Positions 20,129 through 29,334 of a stretch of DNA of 64,000 nt are shown here, piece by piece; position 1 is the first letter of the stretch; the number at the start of each line of letters is the position of its first letter. Source of the DNA: Polaromonas sp. Its GTDB lineage: Bacteria > Pseudomonadota > Gammaproteobacteria > Burkholderiales > Burkholderiaceae_C. The stretch is from contig JAQGNE010000021.1 in NCBI GenBank assembly GCA_028291985.1, positions 24,772 to 88,771 of the forward strand, read 5' to 3'. Under the pieces are notes generated by a model that did not search any database, was not told the origin of the DNA, and saw only the letters and a list, made by a program, of their open reading frames with translations. The position numbers and the translations under genes were made by a program.

Positions 20129-21118
20129 ATGCTGTACCGACGAAACCCGCAACTCAACAAGAATGGCGAGTTGATTCATCTGCTGTCGATCGAAGGCTTG
20201 CCCAGGGCCACGCTGACGCATATTCTGGACACTGCAGCGAACTTTGTTTCGGTCAGCGACCGTGAGGTCAAAAAAGTCCCCTTGCTGCGCGGCAAGAGCG
20301 TGTTCAACCTGTTTTTTGAAAACTCGACCCGCACCCGCACCACCTTCGAGATCGCCGCCACGCGCTTGTCCGCCGATGTGATCAATCTTGACATCGCACG
20401 CTCGTCGGCGTCCAAAGGGGAGTCGCTGCTGGACACCATTGCCAACCTGAGTGCGATGGCAGCTGATATTTTTGTGGTGCGGCACGGCGAGTCAGGCGCG
20501 CCATACCTGATTGCCCAGCATGTGGCGCCGCATGTGCATGTGATCAATGCCGGGGACGGGCGGCACGCCCACCCGACGCAGGGCCTGCTGGACATGTACA
20601 CCATCCGGCATTACAAAAAAGACTTCACCGGCCTGACGGTAGCCATCGTGGGCGATGTGCTGCACTCGCGCGTGGCCCGTTCGGACATCCATGCGTTGAC
20701 CACGCTGGGCTGTCCTGAGGTGCGCGTCGTCGGCCCCAAGACACTGGTTCCAGCCGACATGGCGCAAATGGGCGTGCGTGTCTGCCACACGCTTGAGGAA
20801 GGTATCACCGGTGCCGACGTCATCATCATGCTGCGGCTGCAGAACGAACGCATGACGGGCGCTCTGTTGCCCAGCAGCCAGGAATTTTTCAAGAGCTTCG
20901 GCCTGACGCCAGAAAAGCTGATACTGGCCAAGCCGGATGCCATCGTCATGCATCCGGGGCCTATCAACCGTGGCGTCGAGATCGATTCGGCGGTGGTGGA
21001 CGGTGCGCAAAGTGTCATCCTGCCGCAAGTCACTTTCGGCATCGCTGTACGCATGGCGGTAATGAGCATTGTTGCGGGCACGGTTCGCACAGCGCAGGAA
21101 GCCCGGGAACCTGCATGA
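20129..21118 (+). CDS. pyrB: aspartate carbamoyltransferase catalytic chain
   Basis: Condenses carbamoyl phosphate with aspartate, the first committed step of pyrimidine synthesis. The 329-residue protein has the carbamoyl-phosphate motif [11 protein letters not shown] (about residues 65-75), the HPTQGLLD motif and the aspartate-domain MLRLQNERM segment. No pyrI is present. Its stop overlaps the start of the next gene (ATGA), which encodes an apparently inactive dihydroorotase paralogue, the pairing seen in Pseudomonas-type ATCase complexes. Confidence 0.96.
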   Translation: MLYRRNPQLNKNGELIHLLSIEGLPRATLTHILDTAANFVSVSDREVKKVPLLRGKSVFNLFFENSTRTRTTFEIAATRLSADVINLDIARSSASKGESLLDTIANLSAMAADIFVVRHGESGAPYLIAQHVAPHVHVINAGDGRHAHPTQGLLDMYTIRHYKKDFTGLTVAIVGDVLHSRVARSDIHALTTLGCPEVRVVGPKTLVPADMAQMGVRVCHTLEEGITGADVIIMLRLQNERMTGALLPSSQEFFKSFGLTPEKLILAKPDAIVMHPGPINRGVEIDSAVVDGAQSVILPQVTFGIAVRMAVMSIVAGTVRTAQEAREPA

Positions 21119-22434
21119 AACTGCTGATCAAAAACGGACGCGTAATCGACCCTGCCTCAGGGCTGGATGCGGTGTGTGACGTGGCCATCGCCAGCGGACG
21201 TATCGTTGCCATCCAGGCCGATATTGCCGACTTTGCGGCTACTAAAAACATAGACGCCACCGGCTGCGTGGTTGCGCCGGGCCTTATCGACCTGTCGGCC
21301 CGGCTGCGCGAGCCCGGCCACGAGCATGAAGGCATGCTTGAAAGCGAGCTGGCTGCTGCGGTTGCAGGCGGCGTCACCAGCCTGGTCTGCCCGCCCGATA
21401 CCGACCCGGTCCTGGACGAGCCCGGCCTGGTCGAGATGCTCAAGTTCCGCGCTGAAAAGCAGCACCAGTCACGCGTCTTTCCGCTAGGCGCATTGACCCG
21501 CGCGCTGAAGGGCGATGCATTGACCGAGATGGTCGAGTTGACGGAAGCCGGCTGCGTGGGTTTCAGCCAGGCAGAGGTGCCGCTGGAAAACACGCTGGTG
21601 CTGCATCGCGCGCTGCAATATGCGGCCAGCTTTGGCTACGGCGTGTGGCTTCGTCCGCAGGAAGTGCACTTGGGCAGGGGCGTGGCGGCAAGTGGCGCGC
21701 TGGCCACACGGCTGGGCTTGAGCGGGGTGCCGGTGGCGGCAGAAACGATTGCGCTGCACACCATATTCGAGCTGATGCGCTCGTCAGGTGCGCGGGTTCA
21801 CCTGTGCCGCATCAGCAGCGCTGCCGGCGTTGCGTTGGTGGCCGCTGCCAAGGCGCAGGGCCTGCCGGTCACCTGTGATGTCAGCATCAACAGCCTGCAC
21901 CTGACCGATGCCGACATCGGCTACTTTGACAGCCGCATGCGCCTGCAGCCGCCGCTGCGCCAGCAACGCGACCGTGATGCGCTGCGGCAAGGGCTGGTTG
22001 ACGGCACGATAGATGCGCTGGTGTCGGACCATACGCCGGTGGATGATGACGCCAAGACGCTGCCGTTTGCCGAGGCCGAAGCCGGCGCGACAGGGCTTGA
22101 ACTTCTGCTGTCACTGGCCTGCAAGTGGGGTGCCGATACGCACAAGGACAGCGCTGCCGGCCTGATGCGCGCACTGGCTGTGCTGACCACTGAACCTGCG
22201 CGCGTGCTGGGCTCCGCGCTGGGCACCTTGCAGGCCAGCGCAGGCCGGCTGGCCAAGGGCTCGGTCGCCGATATCTGCGTGTTTGATCCGGCAGCGGAAT
22301 GGGTAGTGGCGCCTGGTGCGCTGCGCAGCCAGGGCAAACACACGCCGTTCAGCGGCTACCAGCTCCCAGGCCGGGTGCGATACACGCTGGTGGGCGGGCA
22401 AATAGCTTATTCGGCATTGACCAGCGACAGATGA
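21115..22434 (+). CDS. pyrX: dihydroorotase-like PyrC' (probably non-catalytic ATCase partner)
   Basis: 439-residue amidohydrolase-fold protein translationally coupled to pyrB. Where active dihydroorotases have the zinc ligands HxH before REPG, this protein reads [15 protein letters not shown], so both histidines are lost. The carbamylated-lysine region reads [12 protein letters not shown] without lysine, and the later catalytic Asp-His region is SDHTPVDDD. Known family examples (Pseudomonas PyrC') lack dihydroorotase activity and instead build the dodecameric ATCase with PyrB. I infer the same role, with the active dihydroorotase encoded elsewhere. Annotations often call it pyrC. Confidence 0.88.
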   Translation: MKLLIKNGRVIDPASGLDAVCDVAIASGRIVAIQADIADFAATKNIDATGCVVAPGLIDLSARLREPGHEHEGMLESELAAAVAGGVTSLVCPPDTDPVLDEPGLVEMLKFRAEKQHQSRVFPLGALTRALKGDALTEMVELTEAGCVGFSQAEVPLENTLVLHRALQYAASFGYGVWLRPQEVHLGRGVAASGALATRLGLSGVPVAAETIALHTIFELMRSSGARVHLCRISSAAGVALVAAAKAQGLPVTCDVSINSLHLTDADIGYFDSRMRLQPPLRQQRDRDALRQGLVDGTIDALVSDHTPVDDDAKTLPFAEAEAGATGLELLLSLACKWGADTHKDSAAGLMRALAVLTTEPARVLGSALGTLQASAGRLAKGSVADICVFDPAAEWVVAPGALRSQGKHTPFSGYQLPGRVRYTLVGGQIAYSALTSDR

Positions 22435-22465
22435 CCCTGACCGTTTGCCCGCGCTTCATGCACGC

Positions 22466-23200
22466 ATGCGCACGGTAAAGGCCTGCGTCAGGCTGGCCCG
22501 TGCGTTGCTGCATATCGCCAGCGGATGCTGCACCATCTGGCTGGCGTTTCCACGACTGAGCGCACAGCAAAAAGAAGAACGAATAAGTGCCTGGTCCATT
22601 GAATTGCTTGGTCTGGTAGCTATCAATTTAATAGTAAGAGGCGTTCCTGCCAGCGCAGGGCCGGTACTGCTGGCAGCCAACCATATCTCGTGGCTGGACA
22701 TCACCGCGCTGCACGCCGCCCGGTTCTGCCGATTCGTGTCGAAGGCGGACATCAAGCGCTGGCCGGTGGTCGGTATGCTGGCCAGTGGCGCTGGTACGCT
22801 TTTCATTGAGCGCGCATCCCGCCGCGATGCCATGCGGGTGGTGCATGACATGCGCGAGAGGCTGGTGCAGGGCGATGTGATCGGCATCTTCCCGGAAGGC
22901 ACCACCAGCGACGGCACCCAGTTGCTTCCGTTTCATGCCAACCTGTTTCAGGCGGCCATTGCCGCAGATGTTGCGGTGCAGCCGGTCGCGGTGCAGTTCA
23001 TCGACCAGGCTAGCGGGCAGATCAGCTTTGCGCCTTGCTATGTGGGCGACGACACGCTGCTGGTGTCGGTATGGCGCACGCTTTGCGCGGATGGCCTTGC
23101 GGTCGTCGTTACCTTCGGGGAGCCGCAGCGTAGCCAGGGGCGAAACCGGCGCGAATGGGCGCTTGCGATCAGGCAGGCAGTTGAAGACCTGCGGGTGTAG
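22466..23200 (+). CDS. 1-acyl-sn-glycerol-3-phosphate acyltransferase-like (PlsC family)
   Basis: 244 residues from the ATG at 22466; an in-frame TTG at 22445 would add seven residues. The acyltransferase boxes are NHISWLD (HxxxxD-like motif I), the FIERASRRDAMR block and FPEGTTS (motif III). Motif IV includes VAVQPVAVQF. An N-terminal hydrophobic segment suggests membrane attachment. A degenerate copy of the dispersed repeat (22618-22635) encodes part of the segment LVAINLIV before motif I. The 3' end overlaps the convergent ABC ATPase gene by 32 bases. Confidence 0.85.
   Translation: MRTVKACVRLARALLHIASGCCTIWLAFPRLSAQQKEERISAWSIELLGLVAINLIVRGVPASAGPVLLAANHISWLDITALHAARFCRFVSKADIKRWPVVGMLASGAGTLFIERASRRDAMRVVHDMRERLVQGDVIGIFPEGTTSDGTQLLPFHANLFQAAIAADVAVQPVAVQFIDQASGQISFAPCYVGDDTLLVSVWRTLCADGLAVVVTFGEPQRSQGRNRREWALAIRQAVEDLRV
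22618..22635 (+). repeat. dispersed element, core only, copy 2 (inside acyltransferase gene)
   Basis: AGCTAT-CAATTTA-ATAGT, the 5-7-5 core with one arm mismatch. The upstream AGCCC block is not recognisable. It is read through in frame. Confidence 0.55.
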
Positions 23201-24296
23201 CCGACGTCGGCACGGCGTGCTCCAGCGGTACCGCCTCGCGCGCAAAAGTCACCACATGGTCTACTTCGGCCCGTATGCCGATCCATTCGCCCAGGGCATG
23301 GTCATGGTGTGACGGCACATGGGCCATCACCATGTCGCCGCTGGCCAGTTTCAGGGTGTACAAGAATTCTGACCCGCGAAACGCCTTGCGCATGATCTGC
23401 GCCTTCACTGGCGCGTTGTCGTCATGCACGATGTCGTCAGCGCGCAGCAGCACATCGCACAGCCCACCTTCATAAGCTACCGGCAACGGGCATTCCAGTG
23501 TGTCTGTCAGGTCGCCCAGGGCGGTGCGCACGATCACGTTGCCATCCTGCTGGAGCAGGCGGGCCGGGGCAAAAACGCCGTGGCCGATAAAGTCGGCCAC
23601 AAACCGTGTGGCGGGGCGGTGGTACAGCGCATAGGCGTCATCCCACTGGTGCAGCTTGCCGTGGTGCATCACGCCGATGCGGTCACCGATGGCAAAGGCC
23701 TCCAACTGGTCGTGCGTTACAAACAGGGCGGTTGCGCCCGCTGCCTTCAAAATGCCGCGCACCTCATGGGCCAGGCGCTCACGCAGGTCTACATCGAGGT
23801 TTGAAAACGGCTCGTCCAGCAGCAGCAACCGGGGAGCAGGCGCCAGCGCGCGCGCCAGCGCCACCCGTTGCTGCTGTCCGCCCGACAGCTCATGCGCAAA
23901 ACGCCTGCCTGCTTCAGGCAGCCCCACCAGCGCCAGCACATCCTTGATGCGCGCCGCCCGCGGGCCGGGCTTGAGATGCGTCAGCCCAAAGCCGACGTTG
24001 TGCGCAACATCCAGGTGTGGAAAAAGGGCGTAGTCCTGAAACACCATGCCGATACGGCGCGACTCGGGCGGCGTGTGCACCGCAGCGCTGCTGACCAATT
24101 GCTGCGCCAGCCGGATGTTGCCGGCCTGCGCCCGTTCCAGGCCGGCGACTGCGCGCAGCAGGGTGGTCTTGCCGCAGCCTGACGGACCGATCAGCACACC
24201 AATCTCGCCCGCCTGCATGGTGAACGACACGCCATCAACCGCTGGCGGGTGGCTGCCGCCGTAGTGCACGCCCAGTTGGGAGACTTCGAGGAACAT
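23169..24296 (-). CDS. ABC transporter ATP-binding protein, Fe3+/spermidine type
   Basis: 375 residues from the ATG complementary to 24294-24296. It carries Walker A GPSGCGKTT, the Q-loop VFQDYALFPHL, signature LSGGQQQRVALARAL, Walker B LLLLDEP and the switch His in FVTHDQ, followed by a C-terminal TOBE-like domain of about 130 residues. This layout is that of FbpC/AfuC/PotA ATPases. The permease is encoded divergently at 24508. No periplasmic binding protein gene is adjacent. The gene overlaps the acyltransferase 3' end by 32 bases in a tail-to-tail arrangement. Confidence 0.9.
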   Translation of the reverse strand: MFLEVSQLGVHYGGSHPPAVDGVSFTMQAGEIGVLIGPSGCGKTTLLRAVAGLERAQAGNIRLAQQLVSSAAVHTPPESRRIGMVFQDYALFPHLDVAHNVGFGLTHLKPGPRAARIKDVLALVGLPEAGRRFAHELSGGQQQRVALARALAPAPRLLLLDEPFSNLDVDLRERLAHEVRGILKAAGATALFVTHDQLEAFAIGDRIGVMHHGKLHQWDDAYALYHRPATRFVADFIGHGVFAPARLLQQDGNVIVRTALGDLTDTLECPLPVAYEGGLCDVLLRADDIVHDDNAPVKAQIMRKAFRGSEFLYTLKLASGDMVMAHVPSHHDHALGEWIGIRAEVDHVVTFAREAVPLEHAVPTSATPAGLQLPA

Positions 24297-24301
24297 ACGC
24301 C

Positions 24302-24327
24302 ATTGTAAATGCTTACAATTCGCATTT
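24302..24327. promoter_or_regulatory. candidate operator between divergent ABC transporter genes
   Basis: ATTGTAAatgcTTACAAT (24302-24319) is a perfect 7-4-7 inverted repeat. It overlaps a second one, AAATGC-N9-GCATTT (24307-24327). It lies 6 bases upstream of the ATPase start. A Fur-type site is possible given the iron-type transporter, but the match to a Fur box is weak. Confidence 0.45.
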
Positions 24328-24507
24328 GCGCGATCGGGTTTGAAGGCCATCGCGCGGTCGATGGCCGGCAGCCGTTCAGCCTTTGACGTTTCGCCCCTTG
24401 CGGCTCTACAGCATTGCCTGCCAGACTGTATGGGCCATCAGCTCTGCGGGTTTTTATCGTTGGTGCCCGTTGTCCCGAGAAGGGCGACAAGGCTTTTTTC
24501 GGTGCTC

Positions 24508-26166
24508 ATGTTGAGTCGATCTTCCCGCCGCACAGTCCGTTCCCTGTTGCTCCCAGCAATCCTGCTGATGCTGGTCGGCGTCCTCATGCTCCCGGTGTTG
24601 GCGGTGGCGCTGTCGTGGGTCGAGTTCAGCGGTGAGGCCAGCGCTGTGCTGGGCCAGATGCTGCAGACCGTGCTTCCGGACTATGCGCTGACCTCGCTGC
24701 TCCTCTGCGTCAGCGTTGCGATCGGCGTTGCGGTGCTGGGCATGAGCACGGCCAGCGCCGTCACGCTGTTCGAGTTCCCGGGCCGCCGGCTGTTTGAATG
24801 GGCGTTGCTGCTGCCGCTGGCGATGCCAGCCTATGTGATGGCTTACGCGTACACCGATTTTTTGCAGTACGCCGGGCCGCTGCAGGTGTGGGCGCGCGAC
24901 ACTTTTGGCCTGAGTGGCAGGCTGCTGCCGGAAGTGCGCAGCCTGGGCGGCGCGGTGCTGGTCTTCACGGTAGCGCTGTACCCGTATGTGTACCTGCTGG
25001 CCCGTACGGCGCTGTCCGAAAGGGCGGTGCACCTGATGGAAGCTGCCCGCCTGCTGGGCGCGCCCTTGTCGCGGCGCATTGCCGAGGTAGCGCTGCCGCT
25101 GGCCCGCCCGGCGGTGGCGGCAGGCGTGGCACTGGCCCTGATGGAAACGCTGGCCGACTTCGGCGTGTCCAGCTACTTTGGCATCCAGACCTTTACCGCG
25201 GGCATCTACAAGGCCTGGCTGTCGATGGACAACCGCATTGCAGCCGCGCAGCTGGCCACCGTGCTGCTGGCGGTGGTGGCGCTGCTGCTGCGGCTGGAGC
25301 ACACGGCGCAGGCCCGCATGCGTTTTGTCAGCAGCCGCGGCGGGCGTTCATCAGGCGCGGATTCCGCTCCCGTGCGTCTCAGGGGCCACCGGGCAGCGGT
25401 GGCCTGGCTGGTCTGCGCCACGCCGATCGCGCTGGGCTTTGTGCTGCCGGTGCTGTTCATGCTGCGTCCGCTGGTGCTCGGTTGGGGCAGCGTGCCGTGG
25501 TCGCAATTCGGCAACTGGGCGCTCAACAGCATCTGGCTGGCCGCACTCAGCGCTGCACTGGCTACTGCACTGGCCCTGGGCCTGAGCTTTGCGGCACGCA
25601 GCCGCCCGTCGCTCATAACCCGATCGGCCGTGCAGCTCTCAAGCCTGGGTTACGCCGTGCCAGGCGCTGTCATCGTTGTGGGCCTGCTGTTGCCGGTCGG
25701 CTGGCTGCAGGAGGCAGCACCGTCCAGCGGTGCAGGTTACTGGGTCACGGCAACGGTGCTGGGCGTGGTCTGGGCTTATCTGGTGCGCTTCAGCGCGGTT
25801 GCGCTGCAATCGGTGCAAAGCGGCTACACCCGCATCCCACGCAACCTGGACGACAGCGCACGCATGCTGGGCACCACCGGGCCTCGGCTACTGGCACGCG
25901 TGCACTGGCCCTTGCTCAAGCGTTCGGTAGCGGCCGCGGGGCTGCTGGTGTTTGTCGACGTGATGAAAGAGTTGCCCGCCACGCTGGTGCTGCGGCCCTT
26001 CAACAGCGACACGCTCGCGGTTGTCGCTTACCAGCTGGCCCGCGACGAACGGCTGGGCGAAGCGGCACTGCCCGCGCTGGCACTGGTGCTGGTGGGCTTG
26101 TTGCCGGTGGCCTTGCTCAGCCGCACCTTGCGTTCAGGCCAGTACCGACCGGCCGCGCCGGGCTAG
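24508..26166 (+). CDS. iron-type ABC transporter permease (two fused permease halves)
   Basis: 552 residues from the ATG at 24508; a longer frame to 24340 lacks family support and overlaps the divergent gene. The protein has about 12 hydrophobic segments in two sets of six, the FbpB/SfuB fusion layout. EAA-like loops are MEAARLLGAPLSRRIAEVALPLARP and DSARMLGTTGPRLLARVHWPLL. Transport of ferric iron is the usual role, with an ATPase encoded divergently. The binding protein must be elsewhere. A polyamine or other substrate cannot be excluded. Confidence 0.88.
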   Translation: MLSRSSRRTVRSLLLPAILLMLVGVLMLPVLAVALSWVEFSGEASAVLGQMLQTVLPDYALTSLLLCVSVAIGVAVLGMSTASAVTLFEFPGRRLFEWALLLPLAMPAYVMAYAYTDFLQYAGPLQVWARDTFGLSGRLLPEVRSLGGAVLVFTVALYPYVYLLARTALSERAVHLMEAARLLGAPLSRRIAEVALPLARPAVAAGVALALMETLADFGVSSYFGIQTFTAGIYKAWLSMDNRIAAAQLATVLLAVVALLLRLEHTAQARMRFVSSRGGRSSGADSAPVRLRGHRAAVAWLVCATPIALGFVLPVLFMLRPLVLGWGSVPWSQFGNWALNSIWLAALSAALATALALGLSFAARSRPSLITRSAVQLSSLGYAVPGAVIVVGLLLPVGWLQEAAPSSGAGYWVTATVLGVVWAYLVRFSAVALQSVQSGYTRIPRNLDDSARMLGTTGPRLLARVHWPLLKRSVAAAGLLVFVDVMKELPATLVLRPFNSDTLAVVAYQLARDERLGEAALPALALVLVGLLPVALLSRTLRSGQYRPAAPG

Positions 26167-26200
26167 TGGAAACCGCACGACCACAGCCAAGAGTTATTAA

Positions 26201-26243
26201 TGCTATTAATAACATAGCATATGATGCCCGTATACAAAGGGCT
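26201..26243 (-). repeat. 43-bp dispersed element, copy 3 (canonical)
   Basis: On the minus strand: AGCCC (26243-26239), 19 bases, TGCTAT, 7 bases, ATAGCA ending at 26201. It is intergenic, upstream of the desaturase. The remainder of 26167-26415 shows no gene. Confidence 0.8.
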
Positions 26244-26415
26244 ATGGGCCTATTTTGCTTGAATATTCCCGTTTTGCGTCGCGGAGCTGGTTGACGCTCA
26301 CGACGCACACCGCCTACAGTCAACGCATGCCTATCTGCATTGACAGCAGCTGCCATCCGAGCGCCTGCACCACCTGTCGCTCGCACCGTCGCCCGGCAAC
26401 CCGAAAGCGTCCGCC

Positions 26416-27360
26416 ATGACCGCAGCAGCTCGCGTCAAGCCAGAGGAATACTTCACGCCCACCGAGTGGGCAGGCCTCACCGCCCGTTCGTCCTGGAAAG
26501 GCCTGGCGCTGGTCGCGCATTGCTGGCTGGTGATAGGCGCGGCCATGGCTGTCGGCGTGGTCTGGCCGCTCGCCATACCCCTGATGGTGATGGTGATCGG
26601 CAACCGCCAGCTCGGGCTTTTCATCCTGATGCATGACGCGGCGCACGGCCTGCTGCATGCAAGCCGTAGCGTCAACGATCGGGTTGCATTCTGGCTGTGC
26701 GGCTCCGAGCTGGGTGCCTACCGGCCCTACCATCTGCAGCACCACCGCTATGTGCAGCAGGCCGAGGACCCGGATTTGGTACTGTCGGCGCCGTTTCCCA
26801 TCACGCCGGTGTCGCTGCGTCGCAAGATATTCCGCGACCTGACCGGGCAAACATTCTTCAAGCAGCGCTTTGGCCATCTGGCCACCCGCATCGCATCACG
26901 CAAGCCCGGCGAGGCATTGCTGCCGATGCTGCTGGCCGAGGCCAACAAGCAGCGGCTTTTCCTGATGCTCAATGGCCTGGGTTTCGCGCTCTTTGCCGTG
27001 GCAGGCCTCTGGTGGGCCTGGGTGTTGATGTGGCTGCTGCCGATGGCCACCTGGCTGCCGCTGGTCAGCCGCCTGCGCAACATTGCAGAGCATGCGCTGA
27101 TCGAACAGGACGGCACCGACCCGCTGCGTCATGCCCGTACCACGCACGCCAGCCTTGTCGAGCGGCTTTTCATTGCGCCCTATTGGGTCAACTACCACGG
27201 CGAGCACCATATGTTCACGCAGATTCCGTGCTGGAACTTGCCGGCGGCGCACCGCATGCTGGCGCGCAAGGGCGTGACTGCCCGCATGGAAGTGCAGCCG
27301 GGCTACAGGGCTGTGCTGCGCCTGGCCTCCCGCCGGGATCAAGCCTCGGCAGGCGCCTGA
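26416..27360 (+). CDS. membrane fatty acid desaturase family protein
   Basis: 314-residue integral membrane di-iron oxygenase. All three histidine boxes are present: HDAAH at residues 73-77, HLQHH at 106-110 and HGEHH at 261-265. Hydrophobic segments lie at about 29-70 and 175-205. The family introduces double bonds or hydroxyls into acyl chains or related lipids, facing the cytoplasm. The start ATG at 26416 is the first in frame; no strong ribosome binding site is visible. It stands alone between the ABC permease and the radical SAM gene. Confidence 0.88.
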   Translation: MTAAARVKPEEYFTPTEWAGLTARSSWKGLALVAHCWLVIGAAMAVGVVWPLAIPLMVMVIGNRQLGLFILMHDAAHGLLHASRSVNDRVAFWLCGSELGAYRPYHLQHHRYVQQAEDPDLVLSAPFPITPVSLRRKIFRDLTGQTFFKQRFGHLATRIASRKPGEALLPMLLAEANKQRLFLMLNGLGFALFAVAGLWWAWVLMWLLPMATWLPLVSRLRNIAEHALIEQDGTDPLRHARTTHASLVERLFIAPYWVNYHGEHHMFTQIPCWNLPAAHRMLARKGVTARMEVQPGYRAVLRLASRRDQASAGA

Positions 27361-27440
27361 CCAGGCTGAGGCGCAACGCAGGCGGTAGCATGCAGGCGAC
27401 GGTGGCAGCTGCGAGGCTTGCAGCCTGCCGATAATGGCAT

Positions 27441-29075
27441 ATGCCCGCCGTTTCACCCGATCCCTGCGCCATCGTTCTGGCCACCCTGAACGCCAAATAC
27501 ATCCATGCGTCGCTGGGACTGCGCTGCCTGGCCGCCAACATGGATACGCATGGCGGCCCCGGCTTGCGGGCGCAAACCCGGCTGCGTGAATTCGTCATCC
27601 AGCAACGCCCGACGCAAATCGTGGAAGACCTCCTCGGCCTGTCACCGCAAGTCATTGGGTTCGGCGTGTACATCTGGAATGTGATGGAGACCACTCAGGT
27701 TGTCCGGCTGCTGAAAGCACTGCGGCCTGACATCAGTATTGTGCTTGGCGGCCCCGAGGTGAGCCATGAAACCCGCGAGCAGGAAATCTGCCGCCTGGCT
27801 GACCATGTCATCACTGGCTGGGGCGATGTAAGCTTTCCAAAACTGTGCTGGTCACTCCTGCATGGCCCGCGGCCGCTGATGAAAGTGATCGCTGGCGAGC
27901 AACCCCCGCTGGCCGAACTGGCACTGCCCTATGGCGAATACACCGACGAGGACCTGACCAGGCGCCTGCTGTATGTCGAGGCCTCGCGTGGCTGCCCTTT
28001 CAAGTGCGAGTTTTGCCTCAGCTCGTTGGACAAGACCGCCTGGGCGTTCGAGCTTGACCGCTTCATGGCGCAGATGCAGCTGCTCTATGAGCGCGGCGCG
28101 CGGAACTTCAAGTTTGTCGACCGCACCTTTAACCTGAAGGTCGATGTTTCAGTGCGTATCCTGGAGTTTTTTCTGGCCAGAATAAGCGTTGGCGATGCGG
28201 CCGCTGCACCCGATATCTTTGTGCATTTCGAGGTGGTCCCTGACAGTCTGGGCGATCGTCTGAAAGACCTGATCGCGCAGTTCCCGCCGGGATCGCTTCA
28301 GTTTGAAGTCGGCATCCAGAGCTTCAACCCCGAGGTGCAGCAGCGCATCTCGCGCCGGCAAGACAACCTCAAGACCGCCGACAACCTGCGCTGGCTGGTG
28401 GCGCACAGCCATGCCCATGTGCATGCCGACCTGATTTTTGGCCTGCCCGGTGAAACGCTGGCGAGCTTTGCTGACGGCTTTGACAGACTGCATGCGCTTG
28501 CCCCGCATGAGATTCAGTTCGGGATATTGAAACGCCTGCGCGGCACGCCCATCACACGGCACAGCGACGACTTTGCGATGGTGTATGACCCGCAAACGCC
28601 TTATACGATTTTGCAGAATTCCACCGTCGACTTCGTCACCATGCAGCGCATCAAGCGCTTTGCCCGCTACTGGGAAATGCTCGCCAATTCCGGCCGTTTC
28701 GTTCGGGCTTTGAACATGCTGCTGGCGCCAGGTTCGGCGTTCGGCAATTTTTTGAACTTCAGCGACTGGCTATGGCAGGAGACCGGCAAGACGCATGAGT
28801 TTGCATACGAAAAACTGGTCGACCTGCTGCATCGGCATTTGACCGAAGCGCGCCTGCTGGACGATGCGCTGGTGCGTGCCGCATTGCTGGCGGATTACCA
28901 GGGCAGCGGTGCGCGCGGCCGCCCGCGTTGTCTGGCTGGCCTGCTGGATGCTGCAGCCCGGCAGCCGGCGCCGATGCTGGCTGAGTCGGGGCAGGCGAGG
29001 TCAGAGCGGCAGGCTCGGCATGTTGCACAGGGATTGCTGGCGTTTGAAATTCGGCGCGCTGCTGCTGCGGCTTAG
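27441..29075 (+). CDS. B12-binding-domain radical SAM protein
   Basis: 544 residues. The N-terminal Rossmann-like region (VLATLNAKYIHASLGLRCLA, then VIGFGVYIWN and ISIVLGGPEVS) matches cobalamin-binding-type domains. The radical SAM core has RGCPFKCEFC with cluster cysteines at 185, 189 and 192. A C-terminal region of about 180 residues with RFARYWEMLANSGRF resembles DUF4080. The substrate is unknown. Related proteins are found in many proteobacteria and often annotated only as Fe-S oxidoreductase. The ATG at 27441 gives MPAVSPDPCAIVLATLN. Confidence 0.88.
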   Translation: MPAVSPDPCAIVLATLNAKYIHASLGLRCLAANMDTHGGPGLRAQTRLREFVIQQRPTQIVEDLLGLSPQVIGFGVYIWNVMETTQVVRLLKALRPDISIVLGGPEVSHETREQEICRLADHVITGWGDVSFPKLCWSLLHGPRPLMKVIAGEQPPLAELALPYGEYTDEDLTRRLLYVEASRGCPFKCEFCLSSLDKTAWAFELDRFMAQMQLLYERGARNFKFVDRTFNLKVDVSVRILEFFLARISVGDAAAAPDIFVHFEVVPDSLGDRLKDLIAQFPPGSLQFEVGIQSFNPEVQQRISRRQDNLKTADNLRWLVAHSHAHVHADLIFGLPGETLASFADGFDRLHALAPHEIQFGILKRLRGTPITRHSDDFAMVYDPQTPYTILQNSTVDFVTMQRIKRFARYWEMLANSGRFVRALNMLLAPGSAFGNFLNFSDWLWQETGKTHEFAYEKLVDLLHRHLTEARLLDDALVRAALLADYQGSGARGRPRCLAGLLDAAARQPAPMLAESGQARSERQARHVAQGLLAFEIRRAAAAA

Positions 29076-29268
29076 TGTTTATTTTCTCGGCGTTTAATGG
29101 TGTAGCCTAGATTTTGCTTTGTTGGTCAGCTATTGGTTTCGTAGCGTTTTCCCAGTTTTTGAGTCGCTGATTGTTTTGATGCTGCTGGCCGCGCAACCCC
29201 CGACCAGCAGCATCAAAAAATCCAGCCCCCCGATCACTACTGCGCTGGAAATCCGACTTCACAACCCG

Positions 29269-29298
29269 AACCAAAACCAAAACCAAAACCAAAACCAG
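29269..29298 (+). repeat. AACCAA hexamer tandem repeat (4 perfect + 1 near copy)
   Basis: Four AACCAA units and a final AACCAG lie 37 bases upstream of the chosen start of the creatininase gene. The frame is open through it (Asn-Gln repeats), so a longer N-terminus cannot be excluded. Confidence 0.75.
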
Positions 29299-29334
29299 AC
29301 TCGACCAACAACCGCAACCCGCCAAAATACACAG

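Noticed and set aside
22431..22478. ATG at 22431 overlapping the pyrC' stop, considered as the acyltransferase start
   Set aside because: This frame ends at a stop within 16 codons; the acyltransferase frame starts at 22445 (TTG) or 22466 (ATG).
24798..26294. 498-codon Gly/Ala/Arg-rich frame overlapping the ABC permease
   Set aside because: Same strand, other frame, of a conserved membrane protein; the composition is that of a frameshifted GC-rich gene.
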